DNA from: Berberis thunbergii | Taxonomy: Eukaryota; Streptophyta; Magnoliopsida; Ranunculales; Berberidaceae | Direction of reading: 5' to 3' | DNA: 64,000 nt | NCBI GenBank assembly: GCA_003290165.1 | Contig: QNQO01000810.1 | Span: forward strand, 434,001-498,000 | Shown here: piece after piece, positions 1 through 10,803 of the stretch | Position numbering within the stretch: position 1 is the stretch's first letter | How the letters are laid out: the number at the start of each line of letters is the position of its first letter | Notes under the pieces: model-generated | Told to the model about the DNA's origin: nothing | The model's input: the letters and a program-made list of their open reading frames with translations, nothing else | Databases searched by the model: none | Program-made: the position numbers and the translations under genes

Positions 1-112
1 GGGATGGGTGACACCACCCATCCCCCTCGAGATTCGCGAAGCTGTGCATCTCAAGGGCACAGGCATACATCTCGAGGGAGATGAGCGGTCACACCCACCC
101 TCCCCCATTTCC
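1..112. repeat. Foldback (hairpin) repeat, cut by the window edge
   Basis: The first ~33 bases and bases ~70-112 are imperfect reverse complements (GGGATGGGTG... against ...CACCCACCCTC, with CTCGAGAT in both arms). The motifs match the hairpin at 50,399-50,513, so this is a small dispersed foldback or MITE-like family. No coding content. Confidence 0.6.
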
Positions 113-1097
113 TCGCCATTTAGAATTCTCGCGTAGTGACATTGCACACATAAAAAACATAATTTTTCCTTATCAATTAGATTTGACTTGTGGAAAGAAC
201 CGACGCTCATGGTGTTCAATAAACATATGCCCAAGAAAGTCATTTGGTGTTCAATAAAAATGAGCAGAGTTATTTTTACAAAAGTTGGGAGAGGTTTTTT
301 TTTTTTTTTTTACAAGACAGACTAGAAAAACCATTAACACTTATTCTTTTTGTGCTGAGTGGTGACTATCTTTTGCAAACAATAGCTATAAATGGAGGGT
401 TTTTTGTTTTGTTTTGTTTTTTTTCATTTCACTTGTTTGCCAAGTATTGTGGCATATTAGTATGAGAGAAGTTCAAACAAAATCAGTCCTCTTTTACATC
501 TCTCAACTCTTAAGCGCCTTCCTTAGTTCTCCTCATATTAATTTGTTCAGAAAAGTCTCTGCTCTTCCTGCTTGGTTAAGAAATTTTGATTACCTTTTGG
601 GTTGCTTGATGGTGAAAGATTCCTGGTCCCTTAATCCCTTGAACTTAATTAGAGAAAAATTTAGTACAAAAGGAAAGGTAAAAAGTACATAGAAAGAAAG
701 AGTAGTACAAGTTGAATTAGGAGAGATGTTGCAATTGGAGTTGTACTTCGAGAGATATTGGGGGCATAAAATAATTCTTGTTAAAAAAAGAAATAAAAAA
801 AAAAATCAAACACTCAACCTATTATCAAAGATAGCAAAAGATAATTAAGGATGCCAGCTCAGCAATAAACTTATGATGGATGAAATGCAATATTTGGGAT
901 GCGAGCTGTAAAAAAATAAAATAAACAAATACCAAGTTTTATCCAAAATTTGACTCAATTCAATTCGAGAAAGTTAGTTAGGGATCCTTCCAATCATGCA
1001 AATAGGCAGGTAATCTACCGGATTTTATCCAAAATCCGACTCATTTTGATTCGAGAAAATCAGAAATCTTTTCAAGGTAAAGTATTGGAAAAGAACC
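113..1097. other. AT-rich intergenic stretch, nothing recognised
   Basis: Contains poly-T and poly-A runs and short open frames without splice structure or recognisable domains. Nothing here supports a gene. Confidence 0.6.
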
Positions 1098-1263
1098 CGT
1101 TGAGGGAACCAGCGAGGGACTTCACCGGGTGGGGAGACCATTCATTTTTCCTTGAGATGCGCATTGACTTTTCAATGCATGCCTCTCGAAAGTTCAAACG
1201 TGCATTCCAAAGGAATGGACGGCTTCCACCCCTGCGGGGGTTCTTCGCTGGTTCCCTCGACAA
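1098..1263. repeat. Foldback repeat with ~20-bp outer arms
   Basis: TTGAGGGAACCAGCGAGG near 1,100 pairs with the reverse complement ending near 1,262 (TTCGCTGGTTCCCTCGAC). Inner sequence also partly pairs (GGGTGGGG.. with CCACCCC). It has the shape of a MITE or hairpin transcript. The open frames on both strands across it are by-products of the symmetry. Confidence 0.6.
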
Positions 1264-1780
1264 TTAGAATTTTTCATTGAAAATGACAAAAGTTGAACAA
1301 ACTTATAAAGACAAACTTGAACAAACCAAAGATGTCTGTATTGTAAAATACAATGTAGCTTGAATCAAATTTTAAACAAACCCACGCCACTTTTCAACTT
1401 ACAGTAACTTCTCAACCTTTAAAAAGCCCCATTGCCGTGAGTAAGCTTTATCTACCAAGAGATCAACTCAGACTCTTCTCCTCTCACCAGGTCTTCCGCT
1501 TGAAAACCCATATTTTCATTTTTTGTTTCATTGCTATATTTATTATATGTTAGAGGTTTGAGTAATCTTGCAACTCTAATTGGCAAAAATTAGACCTCTT
1601 TGTTAGATTAATTAGATTAGGTGAGGGGAAACAGAACACCCCAAAGTGAACAAGTAAATTATTGATCATGATTTGGGTTTGTTGAGGATTTTTGAAATTG
1701 ATTTTTGTTTTCTTTGGTTTTCCTGAATGACTGAATTTGTATTTGTGGTTGCTGTGTTATGAAGTAGAAGTTTATAGAAG
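1264..1780 (+). promoter_or_regulatory. Upstream region and 5' leader of GRDP copy 1
   Basis: The part around 1,385-1,450 (ACTTTTCAACTT..., then TTTAAAAAGCCCCATTGCCG) is clearly related to 35,170-35,235 upstream of the second GRDP gene. The two copies therefore duplicated with their proximal promoters. TTTAAAAAGCCC or TTTAAAAGCCC is the nearest TATA-like element in both. Transcription start sites cannot be placed from sequence. Confidence 0.4.
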
Positions 1781-4700
1781 ATGGAGAAGCAACAACAATT
1801 AGAGTGGTCTGAAGCTCAGAAGATTGTTATAAGTGAGGATCTTGTGGATGTAGCCAAGAAGCAGCTCAACTTTCTTGCTGCTGTGGATCGCCACAGGTGC
1901 CTCTATGATGGCCCTGTTCTAGAACGGGCCATTTTTAGGTAATTTATACTACTTGGTATCCGTAGTTCATTTTGTTGTTTGTATTTCTATATTTGGTTGT
2001 CTTATTCTTTAGCTTGAATTGAGTGAAATCAAAATGATCATCAGAACCAACAAGATCAGATTGCTTAAAATTGAGAGATGAATTCAACAAATTAACATAG
2101 TTGGGGTTTGGGCTTTTTGTTACATTATTACCTAATACAAATTTATACTTCAAGGTACAAGAATTACTGGCTTCCCTTGTTGGCGAAGTATATCGAGTCT
2201 TCTGATGATGCTGTCGATGCGCCCCCTTTGGTTGTTCCTCTTGATTGTGAATGGATTTGGCACTGCCACAGACTCAATCCGGTAGGCTTGTGGGTGATAG
2301 ATAGCTATTGATGTTATCAATTTTGTTTTATTGTTTTTTTTGTTTTTACCAATTGGTTGATGTCTATAATTAATATGAATCATTCTTTAATAGTTACGCT
2401 ATAAAAGTGATTGTGAAGAGTTTTTTGGGCGAATCCTGGACAACAAGAAAGTTGTATCATCCATAGTTCCAGGTTCTCCCAAACAGAACACTGAAGAAAT
2501 CTGGAGTAGGCTATATCGAGAAGAGCCATATGAGCTTGATTTCACCGTCTCATTCCAAGAGAATAACTCAACAGCTTCCCAGATTAAGAGTACTCAATAT
2601 GACCTGGTTGATGCTGTTAAAAGGCAGAGCCCTTTCTTCTATCAGGTAAGTAGTATGGGACCATTGTGCGAGTGACTTAATCCTCATTAACATAGAATAC
2701 GGTTTCTGTTCTGAAAATGTTCTACCTTATGCTTACATTCTTTCAAAAAATATTCCAGTGTCTCTAGTTTGGCAGCGGTTATATGTTTTGTATTGATGTA
2801 CATTCATGTAACAGGTGTCCAGACCCAATATGATTGATGATCTCTTTCTCGAAGGAGCTGTGGCTAGATATAAAGGATTTCTTCATCTAATTAGGAGAAA
2901 CAAGGAGAGGTCTATTAGACGCTTCTGTGTCCCCACCTATGATATTGATCTTATCTGGCACTCTCACCAACTGAATCCCATTTCTTATTGTAAAGATTTG
3001 GTTGAAACCTTGGGCAAGGTATTAGAACATGATGATTCAGATTCCAATAGAACAAAAGGGCAGAAATTGGATGTTGGTTTTTCTGAGACAACCAAGCAGT
3101 GGGAAGAAACATTTGGTTCTAGGTACTGGAGGGCTGGGGCGATGTATAGGAATGTTGCTCCTTCTCCTGTCACAACCATTCCATGGAAGCGGGAAAGTAA
3201 GAGTTCTGTTCCACACTGTGAATATCCAACAAAAGTTCAGCTTTCCAGGAAAATGGTTGTGGAGGTGAGCCTTTTATACATTTATTTTGTTTTTGCTGTA
3301 CTTTTAAAATTCAATTGAAGTTGCAGAACACATGGTATAACATTTTTGTTCATTCAGCTGTCTTTCAATTACTCTTATTTTACCCGTGACATTGTTTTAT
3401 GTCAATGAACATGTTATTCCAGCAAACAATTTTTTGTTCAAAATGAGAGGATGGGAGAATGTAGGCCAACTTTGTTTGATATAAATATTTCTTTGAGGGT
3501 ATGGCCATATCTAAGTATCTAGTTTCTTTTCTTTTCTATTGTAGGTGTTGTTGGAGATTGTAGCAGTAAAAAACTTACCAGAAAATCACAAGGGAAACCT
3601 CTTTGTCTTATTCAGTAAGAAGAAGCCCGATCCTTTCTTTAGCGTGAAGAGACGTCTGAGTATACTTTCTGAATCTAGGGAGAAACAAGTTGCTTCTTTT
3701 CAGTGTGAGCCAACTGGAGAACTATTCCTGGAACTTATGTCCCATGCACCTTCTATCTTACCCATATCAAAACCGGCCAAGCCCATGGGAACAACATCAA
3801 TCCCTCTTAATTACATGATTGATCCAAACTTGAAACTATCGGTGGAGGAATGGTTTAAGTTGGATTCTAGTTTTGGAACCCAAAATTCTAATCCAATCTG
3901 CTTACGTGTTGGTGTTTCCGTTAGTGTTCCAGTACCAGCACCGCATGTGCTAGAGATAGTTCGATCACGTCCATTCTTAAGGAATGCCTGTTTCTTTTCC
4001 CTTCCTGGAAGTATACAAGTTGCTAAGAGTTGGACATGCGTCATTGATGAAGTTGGCAATGAGATTATCAACGTTCAAATGAGGTTTGGAATCTCTTGCC
4101 TCCTTTTGATATGGATGTGACTTCCACATTTTCTTGCAGGTTCACATCACCCAATCAAAGTAATATTGAAATTGTACTCACGTTTAAGAAGAAAATGAAT
4201 CACCTTAAGATCTTTCAATACTTGTGGGGTACATGCAAGGTCATAAGAGAGGGGGTGGGGGTCATTTTGGTAGTTCCTTATTGTTTTATCATCTGTCCAA
4301 CTTACTGTTGTTTGGATGGTAGATATTCATAAAAATGCCAACACATCCATATGTATTTGCAATCATACATATTTAACAAACTTGTCATCTGACTTTTCAA
4401 ACAACTCTTAAATGAAGTATTCTACGACTTGTGTCATTCGACTAGGAGTTCGTATTCACATTAAGTTAGCTCTAACTTAAATCTGTTTGAACTGGTGATA
4501 ACTAGTTTGCAATTTGTTATTCATCATTTATTTTTCATTAGTCATAGAAGCATTTCTGATGTTATCAACTTGAAACTTTACTCACATATATGCCTTGGAT
4601 TTTTATTGTAATATTTTGAGTGCTAAACTTAATTTACGATAATCTAACTAAACTAGTTGCATTTGTGCCCTTAAGGGAATCAAAAAATGCAGTAGCAGAT

Positions 4701-6864
4701 AACAACTTGCCCATGAAGAAAGAGATTGTTGGAGTAGTGGGATCGTCCGGTAAAACACATGTTCTGGCAGAATTTGTAGAGACAACATGGTATCTAGTGG
4801 ATTCTAATTGGTCATCCCCAATTAAGAAGACATGCAATAAAGATGGTTATATCTTTGAGCTTAGCGGTGGTGAACAAGCAGTGAGCATCTTTGCCCATCT
4901 TTTACTCTTTTTGGTTGTTTTGCTTCATAATGTTTCTTTCAATTTTGGGTCGTTACAAGTGGTCATAATGTCATCTAGTAGTTATATAACATGGTTCATG
5001 CCCTAATTACCTTATATCCTAAGCTATAACTATTATTGCTAATCGAAAAGACATATGATGCAATGGGTATCACGAAATAAAAAAAAAATCATTATCACGA
5101 ATAACAGTGACTAGCTACAAACATTCGGTTTTATTTATATATTTATTTATTTATGTAGTTTTGTAGTTTGGATTATACGAATGCATTAGTCACGAATTTT
5201 TATCCACTTATAACATTAAAACGTAAAAGACATTTTAATTGCGTATAAAATTTGCAAAATCAGTACTACGCGTTATGTAAATAAAGGAGCGAATGATAAC
5301 TTGTGTTTAAAAAAACAAAACAAAAGGTGCAGACATAGTGTGCAATAGGAGGATGTTATTCATAACATCTATAAGTTCCAAGTAGGGATGATGACATGAA
5401 CCGCCCGAATGGGGATTTGGCTCGGCTCATCCCTAACGGGGAATTTTCCGTGATGCCTAAGCCCGTATTCAAGCACTGATGGGTGTAGGTAATTCCACCA
5501 CAGTTCAGCTATATATTTAAAACATCCCATTTTCTATCGTTGTTAAGTATTTATATAAAACATTAAATCTGTCCTAAATTGAATTACTGTGGAATTTGCA
5601 GGGTGGGGCAGGGATAGGAATCCATGTTTAAAATAATCGGGGATATGAGCCGGTTTGGGGGTGCTAGTTTTAAGCTGGCTGGGGAAATGGAAAATCTTCC
5701 CCGCCCCATTGGTATCCATAGTTGCAAGGCACCACCATATTTTGCTTCTTTTCATGCAAATGCTATAGGCATGCTCCCAAATCTTACCCCTGAAAATTGG
5801 CTCTGCTTAACATATACATGCACATCATGACTACATGCCCAAGGGTTTGTAACCTTGTTTGTAACAACACCGATTATGTTTTCCAAGTATCAGATCTGGC
5901 ATTAAATTTCAATTTGGCAATGTGGATAGATTGCTAGTGGCTTTTGAAAGTATCATTTTGAGGTGAAGGTCACCCTATATTTCTTTATGACACAGGTAAA
6001 ATTATATCCAGGTAGAAAGCTAGAATATGAAACCAAGAGCTGCAAAGGGCACAAGAGTGAACGCGTCTTCATAACAGCAGTTGAGTTCTCCAAAAATAAT
6101 CCATATGGCAAAGCAATAGCATTACTTGACTTGAAATCTGGAGTAGTCAAGGTAAGCTTGTTTGAATTGTTTTAAAACATGAGTTCCTCATGAATAGGTA
6201 CTTAATCATCAATGAATAGGTCAATGAAGATTGGTTCGTGCTGTCTGCTATCACATTGAATTTTTTACTTTCCAATATTTTGAGGAAGGAGGGATACGCC
6301 CCTTTGATTGCCAATGGAAATAATCCAAAGATGAGTAACATAATGGAATATGATGAATGTGATCATGATGTCAGTGAGGACACTACCCCGGGAAAGGAGG
6401 TTGGGTTAGATGAGGAAGGCAATGCATTGGTGCTAGAAAAAGGGGTGGACATGAAACAGCATGGCAATACAAAGAATGGTGCATGTGTTGAGTATGGGAA
6501 CATTGTGAGCAGTGGGGGTTGTGGTAGTGGGTGTGGTGGTAAGTGTGGAAGTGGATGTGGCAGTAGCTGTGGGCATATGGAAAAGGGCGGGGGTTGTGGT
6601 AGTGGGTGCGGTAGTAGCTGTGGGCATATGGAAAAGGGTGGGGGTTGTGGCAGTGGGTGTGGTGGTTCTTCCGGGTGCGGTGGTAGCTCTTATCCTATAG
6701 TAAAAGGCGCTGACTGTGGTTCTGGTTGTTGTACTAATTGTGTAGATGCTGCGGTTAAAAGTGGTGGCTGTGGGGATTGTGGAGGGGGTGCTTGCAATAG
6801 TGATTCAGGTGACCGTGTTTGTGATTCCCACACCATAGTTGCGAAAGTTACACAAGTTGCTTGA
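1781..6864 (+). CDS. GRDP: Glycine-rich domain-containing protein (GRDP family, DUF1399), copy 1
   Basis: Eight exons: 1781-1938, 2155-2281, 2394-2645, 2815-3264, 3545-4083, 4676-4880, 5996-6151 and 6220-6864, all with GT-AG junctions in consistent phase; 843 aa. The family is plant-specific; Arabidopsis GRDP1 and GRDP2 (about 830 and 790 aa) are linked to ABA/osmotic-stress responses and to growth/auxin. The DUF1399 region carries two versions of the family motif, [10 protein letters not shown] (~86-95) and [11 protein letters not shown] (~224-234). Exon 5 starts a C2-like segment ([13 protein letters not shown], from ~330). Residues ~728-831 are a Gly/Cys-rich tail with repeats of [17 protein letters not shown] type. 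Start chosen at the first ATG, shared with the paralogue. An extra exon near 4,140 was rejected because exon 5 joins exon 6 in phase (..QMR-ESKN..). No signal peptide or membrane segment is evident. Confidence 0.9.
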
Positions 6865-7464
6865 GACGAGGCATTGTGAAAGAAATAAAGTAAAGTGTGC
6901 TGGTGTTGGGTGAATTTTAGTATGGGAGCATCATGAGAATGTATTATCATCAGCTCCATGTATGATGTTTTTCAAAATACTGATGTAATATAATATATTC
7001 ATGTGTCTCATAAATGCATATCGTCTAAGTTTGCACAGTCCAACTGACAATGAAAGACATGCGAAGTTCTAATTCAAGCCTTCACTTCTGTTTGATTTGT
7101 TTTGTTGCGAGGAAAAGAATTTTATGGAAAACAGTGAAAGGAGTAAATAAAGAGGGAGAGAAAACATGCATAGAAACAAAAGGCATAGACTACTAATTGC
7201 ATTAATCTAAAGGATGAGTGCCATGCTCTTTGCAGTTAAATGGTTCTTTCCTTATTAGTCCTGAATATGATACAATGGATACTCCGAATCTCATGTAATC
7301 ATTTAGTTTATGCTTTTCATTTCTAATTTGATCTTCTCAACTTTTATTATATCTGGGGATGTCTGCAAGCCTTATCCATTGTACTTCTTTTCCTTTTTTT
7401 GTGCAAAAAAAAAAAAAATCTTCTGACAGATAAAATGATTCTTCTCGTTGTATTCTTTCCCTAG
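6865..7464. other. 3' flank of GRDP copy 1
   Basis: AT-rich, with AATAAA-like signals shortly after the stop codon. Parts recur downstream of the decayed GRDP fragment (13,640-13,790) and of GRDP copy 2 (40,200-40,740), which helps define the duplicated block. No gene seen. Confidence 0.5.
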
Positions 7465-7714
7465 TTTGTGGTGATTTGGTTTGTATTCTTGGGAGACCCT
7501 TGAACTGTGACCTGGGTATGAAGAACAGGTTTCGTGGTGACAATGGAGAGAAGTGTGGCGTGGAACATCTCACTCTTTTAAGTATTATGCAGGGGAAGGA
7601 GGTGGTTGGCAGGGTGTGCGTACTGAGAGTGGCATTTGGATGACTATTTTTGGGCTTCTCATATGTGATGCTATATTTGCAGACGCGGCAGATGTCTTTC
7701 ACACTATATTCCAG
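7465..7714 (+). pseudogene. FAN1: Decayed exon of Fanconi-associated nuclease 1 (FAN1)
   Basis: Translation gives a FAN1-like exon: GRPLNCDLGMKNRF, then EKCGVEHLTL, then, in another frame, GEGGGWQGV and IWMTIFGLLICDAIFADAADVF, ending at an in-place GT donor. In FAN1 this segment lies just before the VRR-NUC nuclease domain. A 2-bp insertion near 7,577 breaks the frame and no neighbouring exons are found, so this is a remnant. A second remnant is at 32,355-32,558. Family assignment rests on recalled motif order (…EGGGW.G…TIFGLL.W D.IF). Confidence 0.65.
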
Positions 7715-9145
7715 GTATGGATAAGTTTGCATGTACAATTTTATCATCTTGCTTTGGATAGATTAGTAAGCAATTAGTGTCCTCCAAGCATGTATATGAC
7801 ATTGTGATTTGCGAATGAATTTCGTGGTTGTTCAATTTCTACTTTTGCTGCACTTGGCATAGGCATCGAGAGAGCTTGGCACGGTTTGTATTTTTCTTGT
7901 ACATAAGGTTATGATTGCTCTCTTATGAATTGGAAAATGGTAACAATGTTGAATAAATAAGGAATAGTTTCAATTGTGTCTCCCTGGTGAAGAAGTGCAT
8001 TGTAAAATAAAACTAGACAATCCAACCATTGACATTACTGCTTGTTTTGTATTTATTTAGATGTTTGATGCACTTATTTCACACCAAAATACGAAAAATT
8101 CATATACTAGCCACTTCCGATAAATATACTGCAAGTCCAGGGATGTGAACAAGTTAGGAACATAGCAGAGTAGTTCAATATAGGTTTATCGAACATATAG
8201 GAGTTTTAGTTTGTGTCTTGCTACTGGCTTGATCCAATGAAAGAAACACAATAAAACCAAAAGCACCAAAATGAGAGTCTTTCAAGGCTTGAACTTAACA
8301 GAGCCAATCGCTAAGTCGCTAACCAACTGAGCCAGAGCAGACGTTCATAATAAAGGAGCTAGAGTTGGTAACCATGGGAGCACAGATTTGAGGCAAATTC
8401 ACCCCAACAGAACATCCTAGTTAGCCCTACTTATTTTCAAGAAGATGTGGGCAGAAATTGTCGTTACAAAATCATGTTAAGGCTATTATTGGAATAATTT
8501 TTTACTCAGCACCTCTCTGTTGCTTACTCCAATCAGAAGTAAAACTTATAATTAGAACTAAAAACAAACACTCTAAATAAGGTGGTTCACTTCTTATTAA
8601 GACTTCTGACTCCATTTAGAAGCAAAAATAAAAACCCTCTAAATTTCACTTTGGCAATTTGTGGACACATTCTTATCAGCTTTTGAAAGTACCATTTTGA
8701 GGTGAAGGTTACTCTTTTCAGGTAGGTTTGTTTGTTTGTTTGTTTGTTTTTCCATTTCTTTGCAATGGAATATTCAACCTTGTCTCGGAAAAAAAAGATA
8801 AGAAAATGTATGTAATAACATTAGAAATACAATTGAGCCACAACTTGTTTCTCGCGGTGGTTGGACATCTTGGTCCACAAGTGATTTACAAAATATTAAT
8901 GCTGATCATTGTATTAAAATGCAAACAATTATTCCCTCCCTGGCACACCCTGTATGTTGAGATATAATATGAACCATGACCAATAGCTACCCACCGATTG
9001 TTCTGATTGGTTGGCCATGGATGATGCATGATTGATAGATGGATGGTTAAGTGACTGCGTTGTATTGTTGACATTGTATCGTTATTACCAACCTCAACCC
9101 TGCACCCCCTTGCCATTTCTTTCTTTTTCATCACCACAACATAAC
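7715..9145. other. Duplicated non-coding spacer with a GRDP intron relic
   Basis: 7,715-8,400 is homologous to 32,559-33,050 plus 33,572-33,640 (same order, moderate divergence). The strip 8,641-8,722 matches the end of GRDP intron 6 (compare 39,231-39,320), so a further GRDP fragment was once here. 8,751-8,910 matches 40,757-40,915. A tRNA-box-A-like string (GTCGCTAACCAACTGAGCCA, reverse strand) sits near 8,310. No gene. Confidence 0.5.
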
Positions 9146-10003
9146 ATGGAGGAGGAGGAGAACCACCATGTCCTCCAACCTCTTATCCAATCTACTATAT
9201 CCACACCGGCAACTTCTGGCTTCTGTACTCGTACAACAACCTTATTATCTTACGACACCTCCAACATTCTCATTCGTGTTTTTCTAGTTCTCTTCCTTGC
9301 CATGATATCTGTCTGGGCTAATTTTGAGGCATCTAAAGGCTTTGAAATAGCCATAATCAATGATGTTAGCAGTACCATGTTCGGGCATTGGTTTGACCTC
9401 TTCTTTGTCCGAAATGGCAGAGCCATTCAAATTGTGCTTAATGCTAGCCATTTTGCACAAACAATTCTCTACCCTCCGGCTGCTGTTGACCAACAGAAAA
9501 AGTTAGTTCACAGAGTCACCGTAAGACTCACTGCCACTGGTCAGCAGAATATGTCAAACCCAACTGTTGTCGTAAAATCAAATGGTAACCATGAGTATGA
9601 ACTTCAATTTAGCTCCTCAGTGATGGAGGGACCAAATGTTAAAAAGGCAATGGTGTCTGCATTCCAACGAGGGATGACACGCATATGGCTTTGGGATGCA
9701 GAGGGTGCTGCACCGAAATCTGTAATAGATGGTATAGTAGAGTATGTCACCACCCTTGCTGCCGGCTCCATGCCTCCGGTGTTGCCACAATGTGATGACC
9801 ATGTTTCCTACTGCTGGAAGGATAAAGACCATATGGCTGTGGCTAAGTTTTTGAGCTATTGTGAGAAGAGGAGAGGTGGATTCATCCGACGGTTGAACCA
9901 AGCCATGCAGAATCATTGGGATGAACAAATGGTGGATGATGCACTTGGATTGGTGACAGGTAAGCAGATGTGTTCAGAAGCCTATTATCAATCTTCAGGT
10001 TAA
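9146..10003 (+). CDS. Basic secretory protein (BSP/PF04450)-like protein with degenerate active site
   Basis: Single-exon frame of 285 aa starting at the ATG of MEEEENHH. Residues ~40-62 (FLVLFLAMISVWA) form one hydrophobic segment, so the protein looks like a type II membrane or signal-anchored protein. The C-terminal half matches plant basic secretory proteins: SVIDGIVEYV, then AKFLSYCEKRRGGFIRRLN and QMVDDALG. In the family a zinc-metallopeptidase-like HExxH lies in the stretch before WQW; here the equivalent is RGMTRIWLW, so both His and the Glu are replaced and catalysis is not expected. It lies between FAN1 and ELOF1 remnants and has a disrupted paralogue from 41,175. The upstream in-frame ATG at 9,032 is not conserved in that copy, so the shorter start is preferred. 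Confidence 0.7.
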   Translation: MEEEENHHVLQPLIQSTISTPATSGFCTRTTTLLSYDTSNILIRVFLVLFLAMISVWANFEASKGFEIAIINDVSSTMFGHWFDLFFVRNGRAIQIVLNASHFAQTILYPPAAVDQQKKLVHRVTVRLTATGQQNMSNPTVVVKSNGNHEYELQFSSSVMEGPNVKKAMVSAFQRGMTRIWLWDAEGAAPKSVIDGIVEYVTTLAAGSMPPVLPQCDDHVSYCWKDKDHMAVAKFLSYCEKRRGGFIRRLNQAMQNHWDEQMVDDALGLVTGKQMCSEAYYQSSG

Positions 10004-10478
10004 TTTGGCAATAAATTGCAACCATTGAATATCTATGTTCCACCAAATGACAAACGTTGACAGTTTTAAGGATGGATGCATATTCTAGTGGCTTTTATCA
10101 TCAACTTAATTGCCTCCTGTATGTGCCTTTGCTTGTTTTGGTTATGTGTGCATCTCAAGCCATGTCCCTCCCCTCCAAGAGACTTCTGAGTTATCCATGG
10201 CTGAGGGGCATGTGCTGTGGATCAGTATGGGCGAGTGTGTACAAGGACTACGCAGAGAATGAAAAGTGCCTCAACGTATTTAGTGTCAACATCGACTTTG
10301 TACTCTTCCATCAACATTAAAAATCAACCATATAAACCAAGTGTCAATGGATTTGCAGACTTTACCAATGAAGAGTAGTTTGTAGCATGTTGTAGTGGGT
10401 ACCAAAGAAGGTTCATTTAGATACCAGTGTGTATATATATTCACAGCTCTTAAATTCATCAGTAATCTCCCTGGTCGT
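10004..10478. other. Downstream of BSP-like gene, nothing firm
   Basis: An 87-codon open frame at 10,057-10,320 has no recognised domain, no counterpart in the duplicated block and no clear splice link to the BSP-like gene. I leave it uncalled. Confidence 0.45.
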
Positions 10479-10716
10479 TGACATGCTCACACTCATCAAT
10501 CCATTCGCTCTTATTGAAGCACAGTTATAATAACTGTTCTATTGCTTACTGGTGTGTTTCTTTATAACTACCTAGCCCACGTTCTATGTAACTGGTGTCC
10601 ATGTTTCTGTGGTATATTTGTTGTAACTGCTGTGGGTGTTTATGATATATAAACCTCATGCAATGTGTTTAATGATATGCAATAATCAAAAGCAATTACT
10701 TCTCTCAAAACTGTCA
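10479..10716 (+). repeat. 5' LTR of a truncated Copia element
   Basis: Starts TGACATG and ends AACTGTCA, so the ends form the inverted repeat TGACA/TGTCA. It contains ATATATAAACC as a plausible TATA box and is followed directly by a primer binding site. The left border is inferred from the inverted termini because no 3' LTR is present for comparison. Confidence 0.6.
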
Positions 10717-10728
10717 TGGTATCAGAGC
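10717..10728 (+). other. Primer binding site for initiator tRNA-Met
   Basis: TGGTATCAGAGC is the standard plant Copia primer binding site and lies immediately after the LTR. Confidence 0.85.
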
Positions 10729-10803
10729 AGTAACGACTCCAGCGAGTTCTTTTTTTTTTTCTCTTTTCTTGATCCATAACCCCTCTTGATAACATTCTGC
10801 ATC

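Noticed and set aside
4096..4332. Possible extra GRDP exon after the exon ending at 4,083
   Set aside because: Splicing it in leaves no good donor in phase, and the paralogue at 37,859 would hit a stop. Joining 4,083 directly to 4,676 (and 37,802 to 38,349) gives matching phase and the expected ..QMRESKN.. reading.
8300..8345. Possible tRNA gene on the minus strand
   Set aside because: Only a box-A-like string is present; no anticodon arm or T-arm follows.
10057..10320. 87-codon frame downstream of the BSP-like gene
   Set aside because: No recognised domain, not conserved in the duplicated unit, and no splice connection.
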